This document shows, one piece after another, positions 39,206 through 50,816 of a stretch of DNA of 64,000 bases. The notes under the pieces were generated by a model that saw nothing but the letters and a program-made list of their open reading frames with translations, was not told the DNA's origin and made no database searches. How positions within the stretch are numbered: position 1 is the first letter of the stretch; every line of letters starts with the position of its first letter. The translations under genes and the position numbers were made by a program. Origin of the DNA: Betaproteobacteria bacterium SCN2 (lineage in GTDB: Bacteria; Pseudomonadota; Gammaproteobacteria; Burkholderiales; Thiobacillaceae); assembly GCA_008923285.1 (NCBI GenBank), contig WBSG01000027.1:496752-560751 (forward strand). The letters run 5' to 3'.

Positions 39206-41124
39206 TCATGATGTTGTCCAATCGGGCGCTGCACCCTCGTGGCGCAACACGTGTTCGTCGCGCACGCGTCGAGTGTAGCCGACGCGATCGAAGAACTCGA
39301 GAATCTGCGTCGCCACCTTGCGCCCGCCGCCGCCATCGCCGTAAATGATGTCGCGCAGGCTGGCGATGCGCGCGCTGCCTGCGTCCTCGTTGAGCCTGCG
39401 CACGATGGCGGCGAGCTCGGCCACGGCAGCAGCAGTGAAATAGTGGTCATGGGCGACCGGGAAAAGCTCGCCGGCGCGGGCGATGCGCTTGAACAACTGG
39501 CGCACCGTGCTCTCCGGCATGCCGCTTGCGTTGGCCACGTCGCGCACTCTCGGCGGATTGAACGGCACCGCATCGAGCAGCGGCTTCAGCACGGCAAAAA
39601 GTGCACGATCCGCGTCGGAAACGCTGGCGCGATGTTCGGGCAGGTGCAGCCAGGCGCGGGTCTGCGCGACCTGGCCGGCGGCCAGCAGTTCCGCGCTGGC
39701 CGCATCGAAGGCGGCGCGGGACAGCTTGGCCGCGCCCATGCGGCGCAGGCGCTCGCGCTCGACGCCGATCATGTCGGGCGCGCGCTCGTGCTCGCGCGCG
39801 AGCGCATCGAGCAGCTTCGTCTTGAGCCCGTCCCAGGCTGCTTGCGTAAAGCCAAGCGATGCGCCGCCGTCGCCAATCACGCGCAGGTCGGCGCGCTGCC
39901 AGAGAACTTCGGCATCGGCTTGTGCGAGATTCCAGTTCACGGCAAAGCGATCGAGGTCGACGCCGGCTGCGGCCTGCTCGGCCATGGCCGCCAGGGCAAC
40001 GGCCGGGTCGTCGGCGCGCATCGCATCGAGCAGAGCCAGGCGTTGCGGCGCGCGCTTGTGCCGCGTGGGCGGGAAGATGTCGAGCACGCGCCCGCCGGCC
40101 ACGGTACGCTGCGCTCCGGCATCGCGCAGGATGAAGCGGTCGCCACGCAGCGCCAGGGTCTCGCGATCAAGCAGTATCTCGGCCAGTGCCTGTTCGCCGG
40201 GACGCGCTTCCTTGCAATCGAGCAAGGCGACGCGACCGATGATGTCCTCGGTGCCGAGGTGCACGTGCACGCTTTGCATGTGCGCCAGCGGCTTCTGGCC
40301 GGCAGGCACGCGCACCTCGCCATGGAAGCGCGTCAGCGACGCGGCCAGCGCCGGGGCGACCACCCACATGCCGCGCGCGACGTCCTTCTTCTCGAAATCG
40401 CCGGTGAGCGCGAGCGCGCAACGCTCGCCGACCTGCCCGCTTTCCGCTGGTTGGTCCTGCACATGCATGCTGCGCACGCGGGCCTTGAGCCCGGGCGGCG
40501 AAACCGTGACCGTCTCGCCGACGGCAATCCTGCCCGAATGAGCCGTACCGGTCACCACCGTGCCGATGCCGGCGAGCGAGAAGCAGCGGTCGACGGCCAG
40601 CCGGAAACGGCCGCCTGCCGGGCGCGCAGGCATGGCGGCTGCGGCCGTTTCCAGATGCGCGCGCAGCGCGGCCACGCCCTCGCCCGTACGTCCGGATACC
40701 GGAAACAACGGACTGCCGGCAAGCCCGGTGCCGGCGACGAGCGCCGCCACCTCCTGCCTTGCCTCGTCGAGCCGCTGCGGCGAGACGGCATCGGTCTTGG
40801 CGAGCGCGACCGCGCCGCGGCTCAAGCCCAGCAGATCGAGGAGTTCGAGATGTTCGCGCGTCTGCGGCATCGGGCCGTCGTCGGCGGCGATCACCAGCAG
40901 CACGAAGTCGATGCCGGTCGCGCCGGCGAGCATGTTGTGGACGAGCTTTTCGTGCCCCGGCATGTCGACGAAGCCGAGCATGGAACCGTCCGCCAGCGGC
41001 GCATAGGCATAGCCGAGGTCGAGCGTGATGCCGCGCGCCTTCTCCTCGGGCAGGCGGTCGGCATCCACACCGGTGAGCGCCTTCACCAGCATGGTCTTGC
41101 CGTGGTCGATGTGGCCGGCAGTGC

Positions 41125-41134
<10 letters not shown>
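39206..41134 (-). CDS. selB: Selenocysteine-specific elongation factor
   Basis: 642 residues from ATG 41134. N-terminal EF-Tu-like GTPase with the P-loop [14 protein letters not shown] at residues 4-17, [12 protein letters not shown] (G3) and a switch region [13 protein letters not shown]. Domains II-III follow; the C-terminal third consists of winged helices that bind the SECIS hairpin, with [23 protein letters not shown] visible as one helix-turn-helix. It overlaps selA by 10 bp. Delivers Sec-tRNA to UGA codons. Confidence 0.96.
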
Positions 41135-42519
<1,385 letters not shown>

Positions 42520-42730
42520 GATTTCACCCGACCGGGCAGAAACGGGAATGCTTCGATTCTAGACCTTGAACGAGAGATTTGAAGCGGTCGGCTTCAAAGC
42601 CAGCGGCTGCGGGCCATGCAACCGGCCGATCGTACAAAGCCGGCAGCTGAAAACAGTGACCGCCACGACAGCTTTTGGTGGGTTTGGCAGCCCGAAGCCG
42701 GTGAAGCCATCCGCTTTCCGGATTCTGTCG
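42520..42730. other. 211-bp gap upstream of selA with one hairpin
   Basis: No gene supported. A perfect 8-bp stem TTTGAAGC / GCTTCAAA with a five-base loop is at 42578-42598, without a T-run. It may be a weak terminator for the small gene upstream or part of the selA leader. Confidence 0.45.
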
Positions 42731-42946
42731 CTAGCTGCGGCCGACCAGCCGGTTCAGGTCGACCAGGCTGCAGCTTGTTTTGCGGTTGGCCAGGCAGTCG
42801 GCATCGCCGGGCACATACTCGAACGAGCATTGCTGCGCCTGCAGCATGTTCCAGTCTTCCGGGGCATAGGCCTGAGGCGGCAGGTTCGGCGGGTAATACA
42901 CGCAGCCCAGGCAAAGCTCGTGGGGTTCGGCGGTTGTTGTGGACAT
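42731..42946 (-). CDS. Small Cys-containing hypothetical protein
   Basis: 71 residues from ATG 42946 (MSTTTAEPHELCLGC); a start 21 bp further upstream is possible. Five cysteines are spread as CLGC near the N terminus, then single Cys in QQCSF, ADCLAN and KTSCSL, a pattern that may bind a metal or form disulfides; no signal peptide. I do not recognise a characterised family. It ends in a LVDLNRLVGRS helix. It lies between the DUF4124 gene and selA on the same strand. Confidence 0.6.
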   Translation of the reverse strand: MSTTTAEPHELCLGCVYYPPNLPPQAYAPEDWNMLQAQQCSFEYVPGDADCLANRKTSCSLVDLNRLVGRS

Positions 42947-43015
42947 GGAATCCGGATTCCTTTTCATCGATGATCCGGCGTGAGCGTTCGGAACGCTCGC
43001 ACCGGGCGGATTGCG

Positions 43016-43642
43016 CTAGCGGGCAGCCGTCAGTTCGCGGAAACGCAGCTTCTCCGCCTCGTAGCGCTCGCGCACCTTGATCTTGGCTTCCTGGTTGGTT
43101 TTTATGATGCGTTGCGCTTCCTCGACCTCGGCGCGCTTGGCATCGTACTGTTCCTGCAAGTGCTGAGGCGCAGGCTTGCCGCCCTTGGTAGCGGCCTTGA
43201 CCTTGTTTTCCAGTTCCTTCGATCCGGGCTCCAGCTGCTTGAGCCTGGCTTCCGCGCTCTTGATGATCAGGTTGTGGTGTTCCAGGGCGCGGTCGCGCGC
43301 GAGGTCGATCTCCCGCTCGCTGGTGTAGGTGGCGAGCAGCGCACGGTCCTTGCGCGCCTGCTCGGCCGCGGCTTTCTTGCGCTCCTTCTCGGCAGCCTCG
43401 GCGGCGAGCCGTTTTTCTCTTTCCTCGGTCGATTCGGTTCTCTTCACGACCGTGCCGGATTTCTTTACTTCGGAGTTTCCCTGACCGGCGGACTCGGGCG
43501 GCGGCGTGTCGGTGTAGTGCACATTGCCCTGGGCGTCGACCCACTTGTACATCTTGGCCTGCGCCGGCTGTGCGGCCAGGACCAGGAACAGCGCGAGGAC
43601 CAGGCTATACGCCATACTGCTGCCGGTATTTCGATACTGCAT
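43016..43642 (-). CDS. DUF4124-domain periplasmic protein
   Basis: 208 residues. The start ATG 43642 is preferred because GGGAGGAG lies 8 nt upstream; an internal ATG 9 codons later has no such site. A signal peptide (cleavage near QPAQA) is followed by [19 protein letters not shown], the DUF4124 signature, and a long Lys/Glu/Ala-rich coiled coil to the end (about 60-205). Family function unknown. Overlaps the pyrE 3' end by 38 bp. Confidence 0.85.
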   Translation of the reverse strand: MQYRNTGSSMAYSLVLALFLVLAAQPAQAKMYKWVDAQGNVHYTDTPPPESAGQGNSEVKKSGTVVKRTESTEEREKRLAAEAAEKERKKAAAEQARKDRALLATYTSEREIDLARDRALEHHNLIIKSAEARLKQLEPGSKELENKVKAATKGGKPAPQHLQEQYDAKRAEVEEAQRIIKTNQEAKIKVRERYEAEKLRFRELTAAR

Positions 43643-44243
43643 TCAGGCGCTCCTCCCAGGAAGGATCAGACTTCAGATAGGCGATCAGGTCTTCCAGCGT
43701 AACCACTGCCGCCACCGGCATGCCGTACTGCTCGCGCACTTCCTGCACCGCGGATTTCTCGCCGGTGCCTTTCTCCATACGGTCCAGCGCAATCACCACG
43801 CCTGCCGGTGTTGCGTGATGCGCGCGGATCAGCTCCACCGACTCGCGCACCGAAGTGCCAGCGGAGATGACATCATCCACGATCAGCACGCGGCCCTTGA
43901 GCGCCGCCCCTACCACTGTGCCGCCTTCGCCGTGGTCCTTGGCTTCCTTGCGGTTGAAGGCGAAGGGCACGTTGCGGCCCATGGCGGACAGCGCAATGGC
44001 GATGCTGGCGGCGAGCGGGATGCCCTTGTAGGCGGGGCCGAACAGCACGTCGAACTCGATGCCGGAATCGACAATGGCTTTGGCGTAGAATTCGCCCAGT
44101 TTCCTGAGCTTGTCACCGTCATTGAACAGCCCGGCATTGAAAAAATAAGGGGACAGCCGCCCCGCCTTGGTCTTGAACTCGCCAAAACACAGCACCTGCG
44201 ATTCGATGGCAAACTTCAGAAACCCGGTTTTGTAATCGGACAT
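43605..44243 (-). CDS. pyrE: Orotate phosphoribosyltransferase
   Basis: 212 residues from ATG 44243 ([18 protein letters not shown]), which aligns with known PyrE starts; an ATG 30 bp upstream would add an unmatched stretch. Pyrimidine synthesis enzyme joining orotate to PRPP. The PRPP-binding loop [16 protein letters not shown] and [10 protein letters not shown] are visible. Divergent from xth, 35 bp between starts. Confidence 0.96.
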   Translation of the reverse strand: MSDYKTGFLKFAIESQVLCFGEFKTKAGRLSPYFFNAGLFNDGDKLRKLGEFYAKAIVDSGIEFDVLFGPAYKGIPLAASIAIALSAMGRNVPFAFNRKEAKDHGEGGTVVGAALKGRVLIVDDVISAGTSVRESVELIRAHHATPAGVVIALDRMEKGTGEKSAVQEVREQYGMPVAAVVTLEDLIAYLKSDPSWEERLNAVSKYRQQYGV

Positions 44244-44278
44244 TTTCGTGCGCTTCTTGAACGGTTGAATCAATCTTT

Positions 44279-45073
44279 ATGCGAATTATATCGGCCAACC
44301 TCAACGGCATCCGCTCCGCCGCGACAAAAGGCTTTTTCGACTGGCTGCCCGGGCAGCAGGCCGACGTGGTGTGCGTGCAGGAACTGAAGGCGCAGGGCGC
44401 CGACATGCGTCCCGAATTCCGCGCCTGCGACGGCCTCACCGGCCATTTCCACTACGCCGAGAAGAAGGGCTACAGCGGCGTCGGCCTCTACACGCGCAGG
44501 CCGGCGCAAACCGTCGTCGAGGGCCTCGGCGTGCCCGAGTTCGACGCCGAGGGCCGCTACATCGAGGCCGGCTACGATAGCCCGGGTGGCAATCTGGCCG
44601 TAATCTCGCTGTACCAACCCTCCGGCTCCAGTTCGGAGGAGCGCCAGCAGGCCAAGTTCCGCTTCATGGACGTGTTCTTCCCGCACCTGGAAAGGCTGAT
44701 GAAATCCGGGCGCGAAATCGTCATCTGCGGCGACTGGAACATCGCCCACCGCGAGGTCGACCTCAAGAACTGGAAATCCAACCAGAAGAACTCCGGCTTC
44801 CTGCCCGAGGAGCGCGCCTGGATGACGCGGCTGTTCGACGAGCTCGGCTGGGTCGACGTCTACCGCAAGCTCTATCCCGAACACACCGGCGAAGCCTACA
44901 CCTGGTGGAGCAACCGCGGCCAGGCCTGGGCCAGGAACGTGGGCTGGCGCATCGACTACCAGATCGCCACGCCGGGCATCGCCGCCAAGGCAACCGCCGC
45001 CCGGGTTTACAAGGACCAGCGCTTTAGCGACCATGCACCATTGATCGTCGATTACGATTACGCCGTACCGTAA
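44279..45073 (+). CDS. xth: Exodeoxyribonuclease III family AP endonuclease
   Basis: 264 residues. Exonuclease-endonuclease-phosphatase fold: MRIISANLNGIRSA with the metal-binding Asn, CVQELKAQ catalytic Glu, GDWNIAHREVDLKN and the terminal SDHAPLIVDYD Asp-His pair. Cuts DNA at abasic sites in base excision repair. Divergent from pyrE and 34 bp upstream of the MmeI-type gene. Could be XthA or an ExoA-type paralogue. Confidence 0.94.
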   Translation: MRIISANLNGIRSAATKGFFDWLPGQQADVVCVQELKAQGADMRPEFRACDGLTGHFHYAEKKGYSGVGLYTRRPAQTVVEGLGVPEFDAEGRYIEAGYDSPGGNLAVISLYQPSGSSSEERQQAKFRFMDVFFPHLERLMKSGREIVICGDWNIAHREVDLKNWKSNQKNSGFLPEERAWMTRLFDELGWVDVYRKLYPEHTGEAYTWWSNRGQAWARNVGWRIDYQIATPGIAAKATAARVYKDQRFSDHAPLIVDYDYAVP

Positions 45074-45107
45074 CAGCATCAGGGCCATAACAACCCAAGG
45101 GAGACGC

Positions 45108-47868
45108 ATGCCGCTGTCCTGGAACGAGATCAAGTCCCGCGCGATGGCCTTTTCGCGCGAATGGGCCGACGCCGCCGACGAAGCGAGCCAGGCCAAGCCG
45201 TTCTGGATCGCCTTCTTCGAAATCTTCGGCATCACCGACAAGCGCGTCGCCACCTTCGAGCACGCGGTCAAGAAGTACGGCGGCGGACAGGGGTTCGTCG
45301 ACCTGTTCTGGCCCGGCGTGCTGCTGGTGGAGCAGAAGTCGCGCGGCAAGAGCCTCGACCGCGCCTTTGCCCAGGCGCTGGACTATTTCCCCGGCATCAA
45401 GGAACGCGACCTGCCGCGCCACATCGTCGTCTGCGACTTCGTCACCTTCCGCCTGCACGACCTGACAACCGGGACCACGCACGAATTCGCGCTCAAGGAC
45501 CTGCACAGGCACGTGCGCCACTTCGGCTTCATCGCCGGCTACGAAACGCAGGAAATCAAGCCGCAGAACCCGGTCAACATCCAGGCCGCCGAGCGCATGG
45601 GCCGGCTGCACGATGCGCTCAAGAAAAGCGGCTACGGCGGGCACGACCTCGAAGTGCTGCTGGTGCGACTGCTGTTCTGCCTGTTCGCAGACGACACCGG
45701 CATCTTCCAGCCCGCGCAGGCCCTGCGCACCTGGGTCGAGGAGCGCACCGGCGAGGACGGTGCCGACCTCGGTCCCCTGCTGGCCCGGCTGTTCCAGGTG
45801 CTCAACACCCCGGAAACCGCGCGCAGTAACAACCTCGACGAGCAGCTTGCTGCCTTTCCCTACATCAACGGCAGGCTGTTCGAGGAAAACATCGCCATCG
45901 CCGACTTCGACTCGGCCATGCGCGAGGCGCTGCTCGACGCCTGCGCGCTGGACTGGAGCGCGATCTCGCCCGCCATCTTCGGCGCCCTGTTCCAGTCGAT
46001 CATGGACGACAAGGCGCGACGCAACCTCGGCGCGCACTTACACCAGCGAAGAAAACATTCTCAAGCTCATCAAGCCGCTGTTCCTGGATGCGCTGTGGGC
46101 CGAGTTCGGAAAAATCCGCAACAACCGCAACAAACTGTTCGACTTCCACAAGAAGCTGCGCGCGCTCACCTTCTTCGACCCCGCCTGCGGCTGCGGCAAC
46201 ATCCTCGTCGTCGCCTACCGCGAGCTGAGGCTGCTGGAACTGGAAGTGCTGCGCGCCGCCCACACCAGCGGCCAGAAAGTGCTGGACGTGCACCAGATGA
46301 TCGCCGTGGACGTGGACCAGTTCCACGGCATCGAAATCGAGGAATTCCCCTCGCAGATCGCCCAGGTCGCGCTGTGGCTGGTGGACCACCAGATGAACGT
46401 GCGCGTGTCGGAAGAATTCGGCCTGTACTTCGCCCGCATCCCGCTCAAGACCAGCCCGCACATCGTGCACGGCAACGCGCTCACGTTGGACTGGAACGAT
46501 GTGCTGCTAGCGGAGCGGGCGAGTTATGTGTTTGGCAATCCGCCGTTTATCGGCAAACAGCACCAGAACACCGAACAGAAATCGAACATGGAGGCTGTGA
46601 TGCAGGACATCAAAGGGGCTGGCGTGCTGGACTTCGTCGCAGCCTGGTACGTGAAAGCCGCACGTTACATTGCCGGGCAACCCACACGCTGCGCCTTCGT
46701 CTCCACCAACTCCATCACCCAGGGCGAGCAGGTCGGCGTGCTGTGGGGTTGGCTGCTGGCGCAAGGCATCCACATCCACTTCGCCCACCGCACCTTCCAG
46801 TGGAGCAACGAAGCGCGCGGCAAGGCCGCTGTGCACTGCGTCATCATCGGTTTCGGCCTGGAAGATGTGCCAAACAAAATCATCTTCGAGTACGAGAACA
46901 TCAAGGGTGAGCCCCATGCGGTAAGCGCGGTCAACGTCAATCCCTATCTGGTCGACGCGCTGGATGTAGTGCTTGAAAACCGCCGCACGCCCATCTGCCC
47001 CGTGCCACCGATTTCATTCGGCAGCATGCCGAATGACGGCGGACATCTCCTGTTGTCCGATGATGAGAAAACCGCGCTCCTGCTGGCTGAGCCTGAATCC
47101 GCTCCCTGGATTCGACCTTTCCTGGGTGCAGATGAGTTCATCAACAATCTGCCCCGTTGGTGCCTCTGGCTGGAAGATTGCCCGCCCAACGTGCTGCGCA
47201 GCCTGCCCGAGGTGTCAAAACGTGTGGCTGCTGTAAAAGCACTTCGGCTCGCAAGCAATCGTGAGGCCACAAGAGAACTGGCTGCTACTGCTGCATTGTT
47301 TGGAGAGATCAGACAGCCGTTAGGAAATTATGTGCTGATCCCCCGCCATTCTTCCGAGCGCCGGCAATTTGTGCCAATGGGGTTCCTAACAGCCGATGTA
47401 ATTTGCGGTGATGCAAATATGTGCATACCGAATGCCAGCCCGTATCATTTCGGCATCCTATCCTCTTCCATGCACAATGCTTGGATACGCTATGTTGCTG
47501 GTCGCATAAAAAGTGATTACCGCTACTCTGCCGGCATCGTCTACAACAACTTCCCCTGGCCCGATGCCCCCGACGACAAGACCCGGCAGGCCATCGAAGC
47601 CGCCGCGCAGGCCGTGCTCAACGCTCGCACCCAGTTCCCCGACGCCACGCTCGCCGACCTCTACGATCCCCTGACCATGCCGCCCGCGCTGGTGCGCGCC
47701 CACCAGAGGCTCGACGCCGCCGTGGACGCTGCCTACGGCAAGAAGAGCTTCAGGAACGACGCCGAGCGCGTGGCCTTTTTGTTCGAGCGCTATCAGGCGC
47801 TGACTTCGCTGCTAGCCGCCCCCAACCCACCCAAACGGAGGGCTGCGCGCGCCAAACACATAACATAA
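45108..47868 (+). pseudogene. MmeI-family type IIL restriction-modification enzyme, frameshifted
   Basis: In two frames the sequence encodes about 919 residues, the same length as MmeI, and matches it throughout. The N-terminal nuclease has Asp65 and Glu75-x-Lys77 (GFVDLFWPGVLLVEQKSRG). The N6-adenine methyltransferase has FFDPACGCGN (46171-46200) and NPPF (about 46537-46548). A target-recognition region and C-terminal domain follow. One extra T at 46038/46039 shifts the frame within GAHYTSEENIL: the nuclease frame runs on to 46910 as junk and the methyltransferase frame is entered without a start. Good AGGGAG site before ATG 45108. Likely inactive unless the base is a sequencing error. Confidence 0.9.
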
Positions 47869-47960
47869 GCCATTGTTTATTAAAAGATAATCCCCTGTTG
47901 TAGAATTAAGCAATTTTTATTATGCTTATTCTGACAAATTAAGCTAATTATTCGACACTT
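47869..47960. other. AT-rich gap before the ATPase gene
   Basis: 92 bp, strongly AT-rich compared with the rest of the window (TTGTTTATTAAAAGATAATC, then AATTTTTATTATGC). It probably carries the promoter of the ATPase gene. I do not see a terminator for the restriction gene. Confidence 0.5.
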
Positions 47961-49412
47961 ATGGCAAAGCCATTTGAAATTCCCTTGGCAGATGTGCAGA
48001 AGCGGCTGGCGCTCGATAATCCCTGGTGGATAGCCGGCGGATCGATCGACAGCGAGCGCAAGGCTTGGCCACGCCGGGCTTATTTCACGCCTTTCATGCA
48101 ACTAATTGGCGCTGTACAGGTACCGCGTGCGGTAGTGCTGATCGGGCCCAGGCGCGTCGGCAAGACGGTCATGCTGGCGCACGCTGTTCAGGCCTTGCTG
48201 GATGAGGGCGTGGCAGGCAGCACCATTTTGTATGTATCGCTCGATACGCCACTTTACTCTGGCCGGTCCCTGGAAAGCCTGGTTCGGACATTCATGGAAC
48301 TGCACCATCATGGCGATGGACAGCGCTTGTGGATTTTCTTTGATGAAATCCAATACTTAAAAGACTGGGAGGTACACCTCAAGTCGCTGGTAGACACGTT
48401 CCGCCATATTCGCTTTGTGGCCAGCGGTTCGGCCGCAGCAGCGCTGCGCATGAAAAGCCGCGAGTCTGGCGCGGGCCGCTTTACCGATTTCATGCTGCCT
48501 CCCCTCACCTTTGCCGAGTATCTGAGCTTTGCCGGCCAGGAAGAAGCCTTGATCGTCGATGAGCCGGTCGAGCCCGGCCGTGCGCCAACCTACCGTGCAC
48601 GTAGCATCGACGCACTCAATGCAGAGTTCGTGAATTACCTGAATTTCGGTGGCTTCCCCGAAGCGGTAATGAACCCTGCCGTACGCGAAAACCCGGCCAG
48701 ATTCCTGCGTCAGGACATCGTGGACAAAGTCCTGCTCAAGGATTTGCCTAGCCTCTATGGCATTGGCGACACCCAGGAACTCAACCGATTTTTCAATGTG
48801 CTGGCATATAACACCGGGGACGAGGTAAGCCCTGAAGACTTGTCCAAACACACGGGTATATCCAAGCAACGCCTGCAGGAATATCTGGAATATCTCGAAG
48901 CCGCATTCCTGACCAAGCGAGTCCATCGCGTAGATGACAGCGCTCGTCGCATGCAGCGCGTTCGTACTTTCAAGGTTTATCTGACCAATCCGTCTATCCG
49001 CGCTGCGCTATTTGGCTATGTAGGCCCCAACGATCCAGCCATGGGAGCGCTCGCGGAAACCGCAATATGGAGCCAGTGGCTGCACAGCACGAGCATGATT
49101 CAGTCCCTGCACTATGCACGATGGACTCACGGCCGATCCAAGCTGGAAGTCGATCTCGTGTCGCTCGATACACGGACACAAAAACCCCGTTTTGCCGTAG
49201 AAATTAAATGGTCGGACGCTCCCTACAGTGATTGGGGCGAACTCCGCGGTATACGGGAATTCGCTTCAAAACATGCATTGACGCGGCGCCCTCTCGTAAC
49301 CACGCTGACAATGGCCGGCATCGGCAAGGATGAGAAATCCGAAATCGAATTCATGCCTGCGAGCCTGCATTGCTACACGATTGCGCGCAATCTGCTGCGA
49401 GTTACCGTCTGA
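47961..49412 (+). CDS. AAA_14/DUF4143 ATPase
   Basis: 483 residues. Walker A GPRRVGKTVM (about 63-72), Walker B LWIFFDEIQYL (about 127-137), a sensor stretch VASGSAA, then a C-terminal DUF4143 domain with a restriction-like end (FAVEIKW, KLEVDLVSL). These ATPases often sit in defence or mobile regions, but no function is established for most. Codon use and GC are visibly lower than neighbours (runs such as TTTGATGAAATCCAATACTT), suggesting horizontal gain. It follows the broken MmeI gene and precedes the ampG-like gene by 7 bp. Confidence 0.85.
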   Translation: MAKPFEIPLADVQKRLALDNPWWIAGGSIDSERKAWPRRAYFTPFMQLIGAVQVPRAVVLIGPRRVGKTVMLAHAVQALLDEGVAGSTILYVSLDTPLYSGRSLESLVRTFMELHHHGDGQRLWIFFDEIQYLKDWEVHLKSLVDTFRHIRFVASGSAAAALRMKSRESGAGRFTDFMLPPLTFAEYLSFAGQEEALIVDEPVEPGRAPTYRARSIDALNAEFVNYLNFGGFPEAVMNPAVRENPARFLRQDIVDKVLLKDLPSLYGIGDTQELNRFFNVLAYNTGDEVSPEDLSKHTGISKQRLQEYLEYLEAAFLTKRVHRVDDSARRMQRVRTFKVYLTNPSIRAALFGYVGPNDPAMGALAETAIWSQWLHSTSMIQSLHYARWTHGRSKLEVDLVSLDTRTQKPRFAVEIKWSDAPYSDWGELRGIREFASKHALTRRPLVTTLTMAGIGKDEKSEIEFMPASLHCYTIARNLLRVTV

Positions 49413-49419
49413 CAAATCG

Positions 49420-50757
49420 ATGAACAGTCTCAACATGACATCACACCCCTGGCTTGCCGCCCTCAGGGTCTACGCCCACCCGCGCGTGGTCGGCATGCTG
49501 TTTCTGGGCTTTTCCGCCGGGCTGCCTTTGTTGCTGGTGCTGGGCACCTTGTCGTTCTGGCTGTCGGAGGCAGGCATCGAGCGCGCCACCATCGGCCACC
49601 TGTCCTGGGTGGGGCTGGCCTACGGCTTCAAGTTCCTGTGGTCGCCGCTGGTCGACCGCCTCAACCTGCCGCTGCTCACGCGCCTGTTCGGGCGGCGGCG
49701 CGCATGGCTGCTGCTTTCGCAACTGTGCATCCTGCTGGCGCTGCTGGGCATGGCCAACACCGACCCGGTGCTGAACCTCACGCACATGGTGTTCTTCGCC
49801 CTGGCCGTGGCCTTCGCCTCCGCCACCCAGGACATCGCCCTCGACGCCTACCGCATCGAGGCGGTGGAAACCGAGAAGCAGGGGGCGATGGCGGCTACCT
49901 ACCAGGCCGGCTACCGCATCGCCATGATCACCGCCGGCGCCGGCGCGCTGTGGATCGCGGCGGCCTTCGACCCGTCCGAGGCGACTTACGACTTCCATCC
50001 CTGGAAAGTGGCCTACACCGTGATGGCGCTCTTGATGAGCATCGGCATGCTCACCACCCTCGTCATCCGCGAGCCGGAACATTCCGTCATGCCGCCGCGC
50101 ATTGCCGAGGAGGGTTTCCTGCGCTGGCTCATCGGCAGCTTCGTGCAGCCCTTCGTGGAATTCTTTTCGCGCTTCAAGTGGCAGGCGCTGCTGATCCTGG
50201 CGCTGATCGCGGTGTACCGCATCTCCGACGTGGTGATGGGGGTGATGAGCAACCCCTTCTACCAGGAAATGGGCTTCACCAAGGACGAAGTAGCCACGGT
50301 GTCCAAGGTCTATGGCGTCATCATGACCATCGCCGGCGCCGGCCTGGGCGGCCTGCTCACCCTGCGCATCGGCGTAATGCGCACGCTTTTCCTGGGCGCG
50401 GTGCTCTCGGCTGCGACGAATCTGCTGTTCGTCTGGCTGGCTGGCGTCGGTCATGACGTCGGCGCGCTGGTGTTCACCGTTTCCGCCGACAACCTGTCCG
50501 CCGGCATCGCCTCCAGCGCCTTCGTCGCCTATCTCTCCGGCCTCACCAACCAGGCCTACTCGGCCACGCAGTACGCCCTGTTCACCTCGGTGATGCTGCT
50601 GCTGCCGAAGTTCATCGCCGGCTTCTCGGGCGAGTTCGTCGACGCCTGGGGCTGGGCGAATTTCTTCACGGGCACGGCGATGATCGGCGTGCCCGTGCTG
50701 GTTCTGGTGTGGCTGGCGGACAAGAAAACTGCTTTCACAGGGAGGAATGGGAGGTAA
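49420..50757 (+). CDS. ampG: AmpG-like muropeptide/MFS transporter
   Basis: 445 residues from ATG 49420 (a second ATG at 49435 is possible). Major-facilitator protein with about 12-14 membrane helices. The pattern GLAYGFKFLWSPLVDRLNLPLL, RRRAWLL and SATQDIALDAYRIE is typical of AmpG permeases that import anhydro-muropeptides for wall recycling. Ends in an inverted repeat. Substrate inferred from family only. Confidence 0.88.
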   Translation: MNSLNMTSHPWLAALRVYAHPRVVGMLFLGFSAGLPLLLVLGTLSFWLSEAGIERATIGHLSWVGLAYGFKFLWSPLVDRLNLPLLTRLFGRRRAWLLLSQLCILLALLGMANTDPVLNLTHMVFFALAVAFASATQDIALDAYRIEAVETEKQGAMAATYQAGYRIAMITAGAGALWIAAAFDPSEATYDFHPWKVAYTVMALLMSIGMLTTLVIREPEHSVMPPRIAEEGFLRWLIGSFVQPFVEFFSRFKWQALLILALIAVYRISDVVMGVMSNPFYQEMGFTKDEVATVSKVYGVIMTIAGAGLGGLLTLRIGVMRTLFLGAVLSAATNLLFVWLAGVGHDVGALVFTVSADNLSAGIASSAFVAYLSGLTNQAYSATQYALFTSVMLLLPKFIAGFSGEFVDAWGWANFFTGTAMIGVPVLVLVWLADKKTAFTGRNGR

Positions 50758-50801
50758 GGGAGGAAAACAATATACCCCCCTTCCTCTCTGAACCTCCCTG
50801 T
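50737..50801. repeat. Long imperfect inverted repeat at the end of ampG
   Basis: ACAGGGAGG (50737-50745) pairs with CCTCCCTGT (50793-50801), with purine-rich (GGGAGGTAAGGGAGG) and pyrimidine-rich inner parts that can pair imperfectly. Overlaps the stop of ampG. May act as a transcript end or be a dispersed repeat. Confidence 0.4.
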
Positions 50802-50816
50802 TAACATCATCTCCCT

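Noticed and set aside
46039-46910. The tail of the nuclease frame of the MmeI gene as a real protein end
   Set aside because: After the extra T the translation is Arg/Ala/His-rich junk while MmeI homology continues in the next frame.
45108-47868. Recoding (programmed frameshift or selenocysteine) to explain the broken MmeI gene
   Set aside because: No slippery heptamer or pseudoknot is apparent at the shift and no in-frame UGA is involved; a one-base insertion is simpler.
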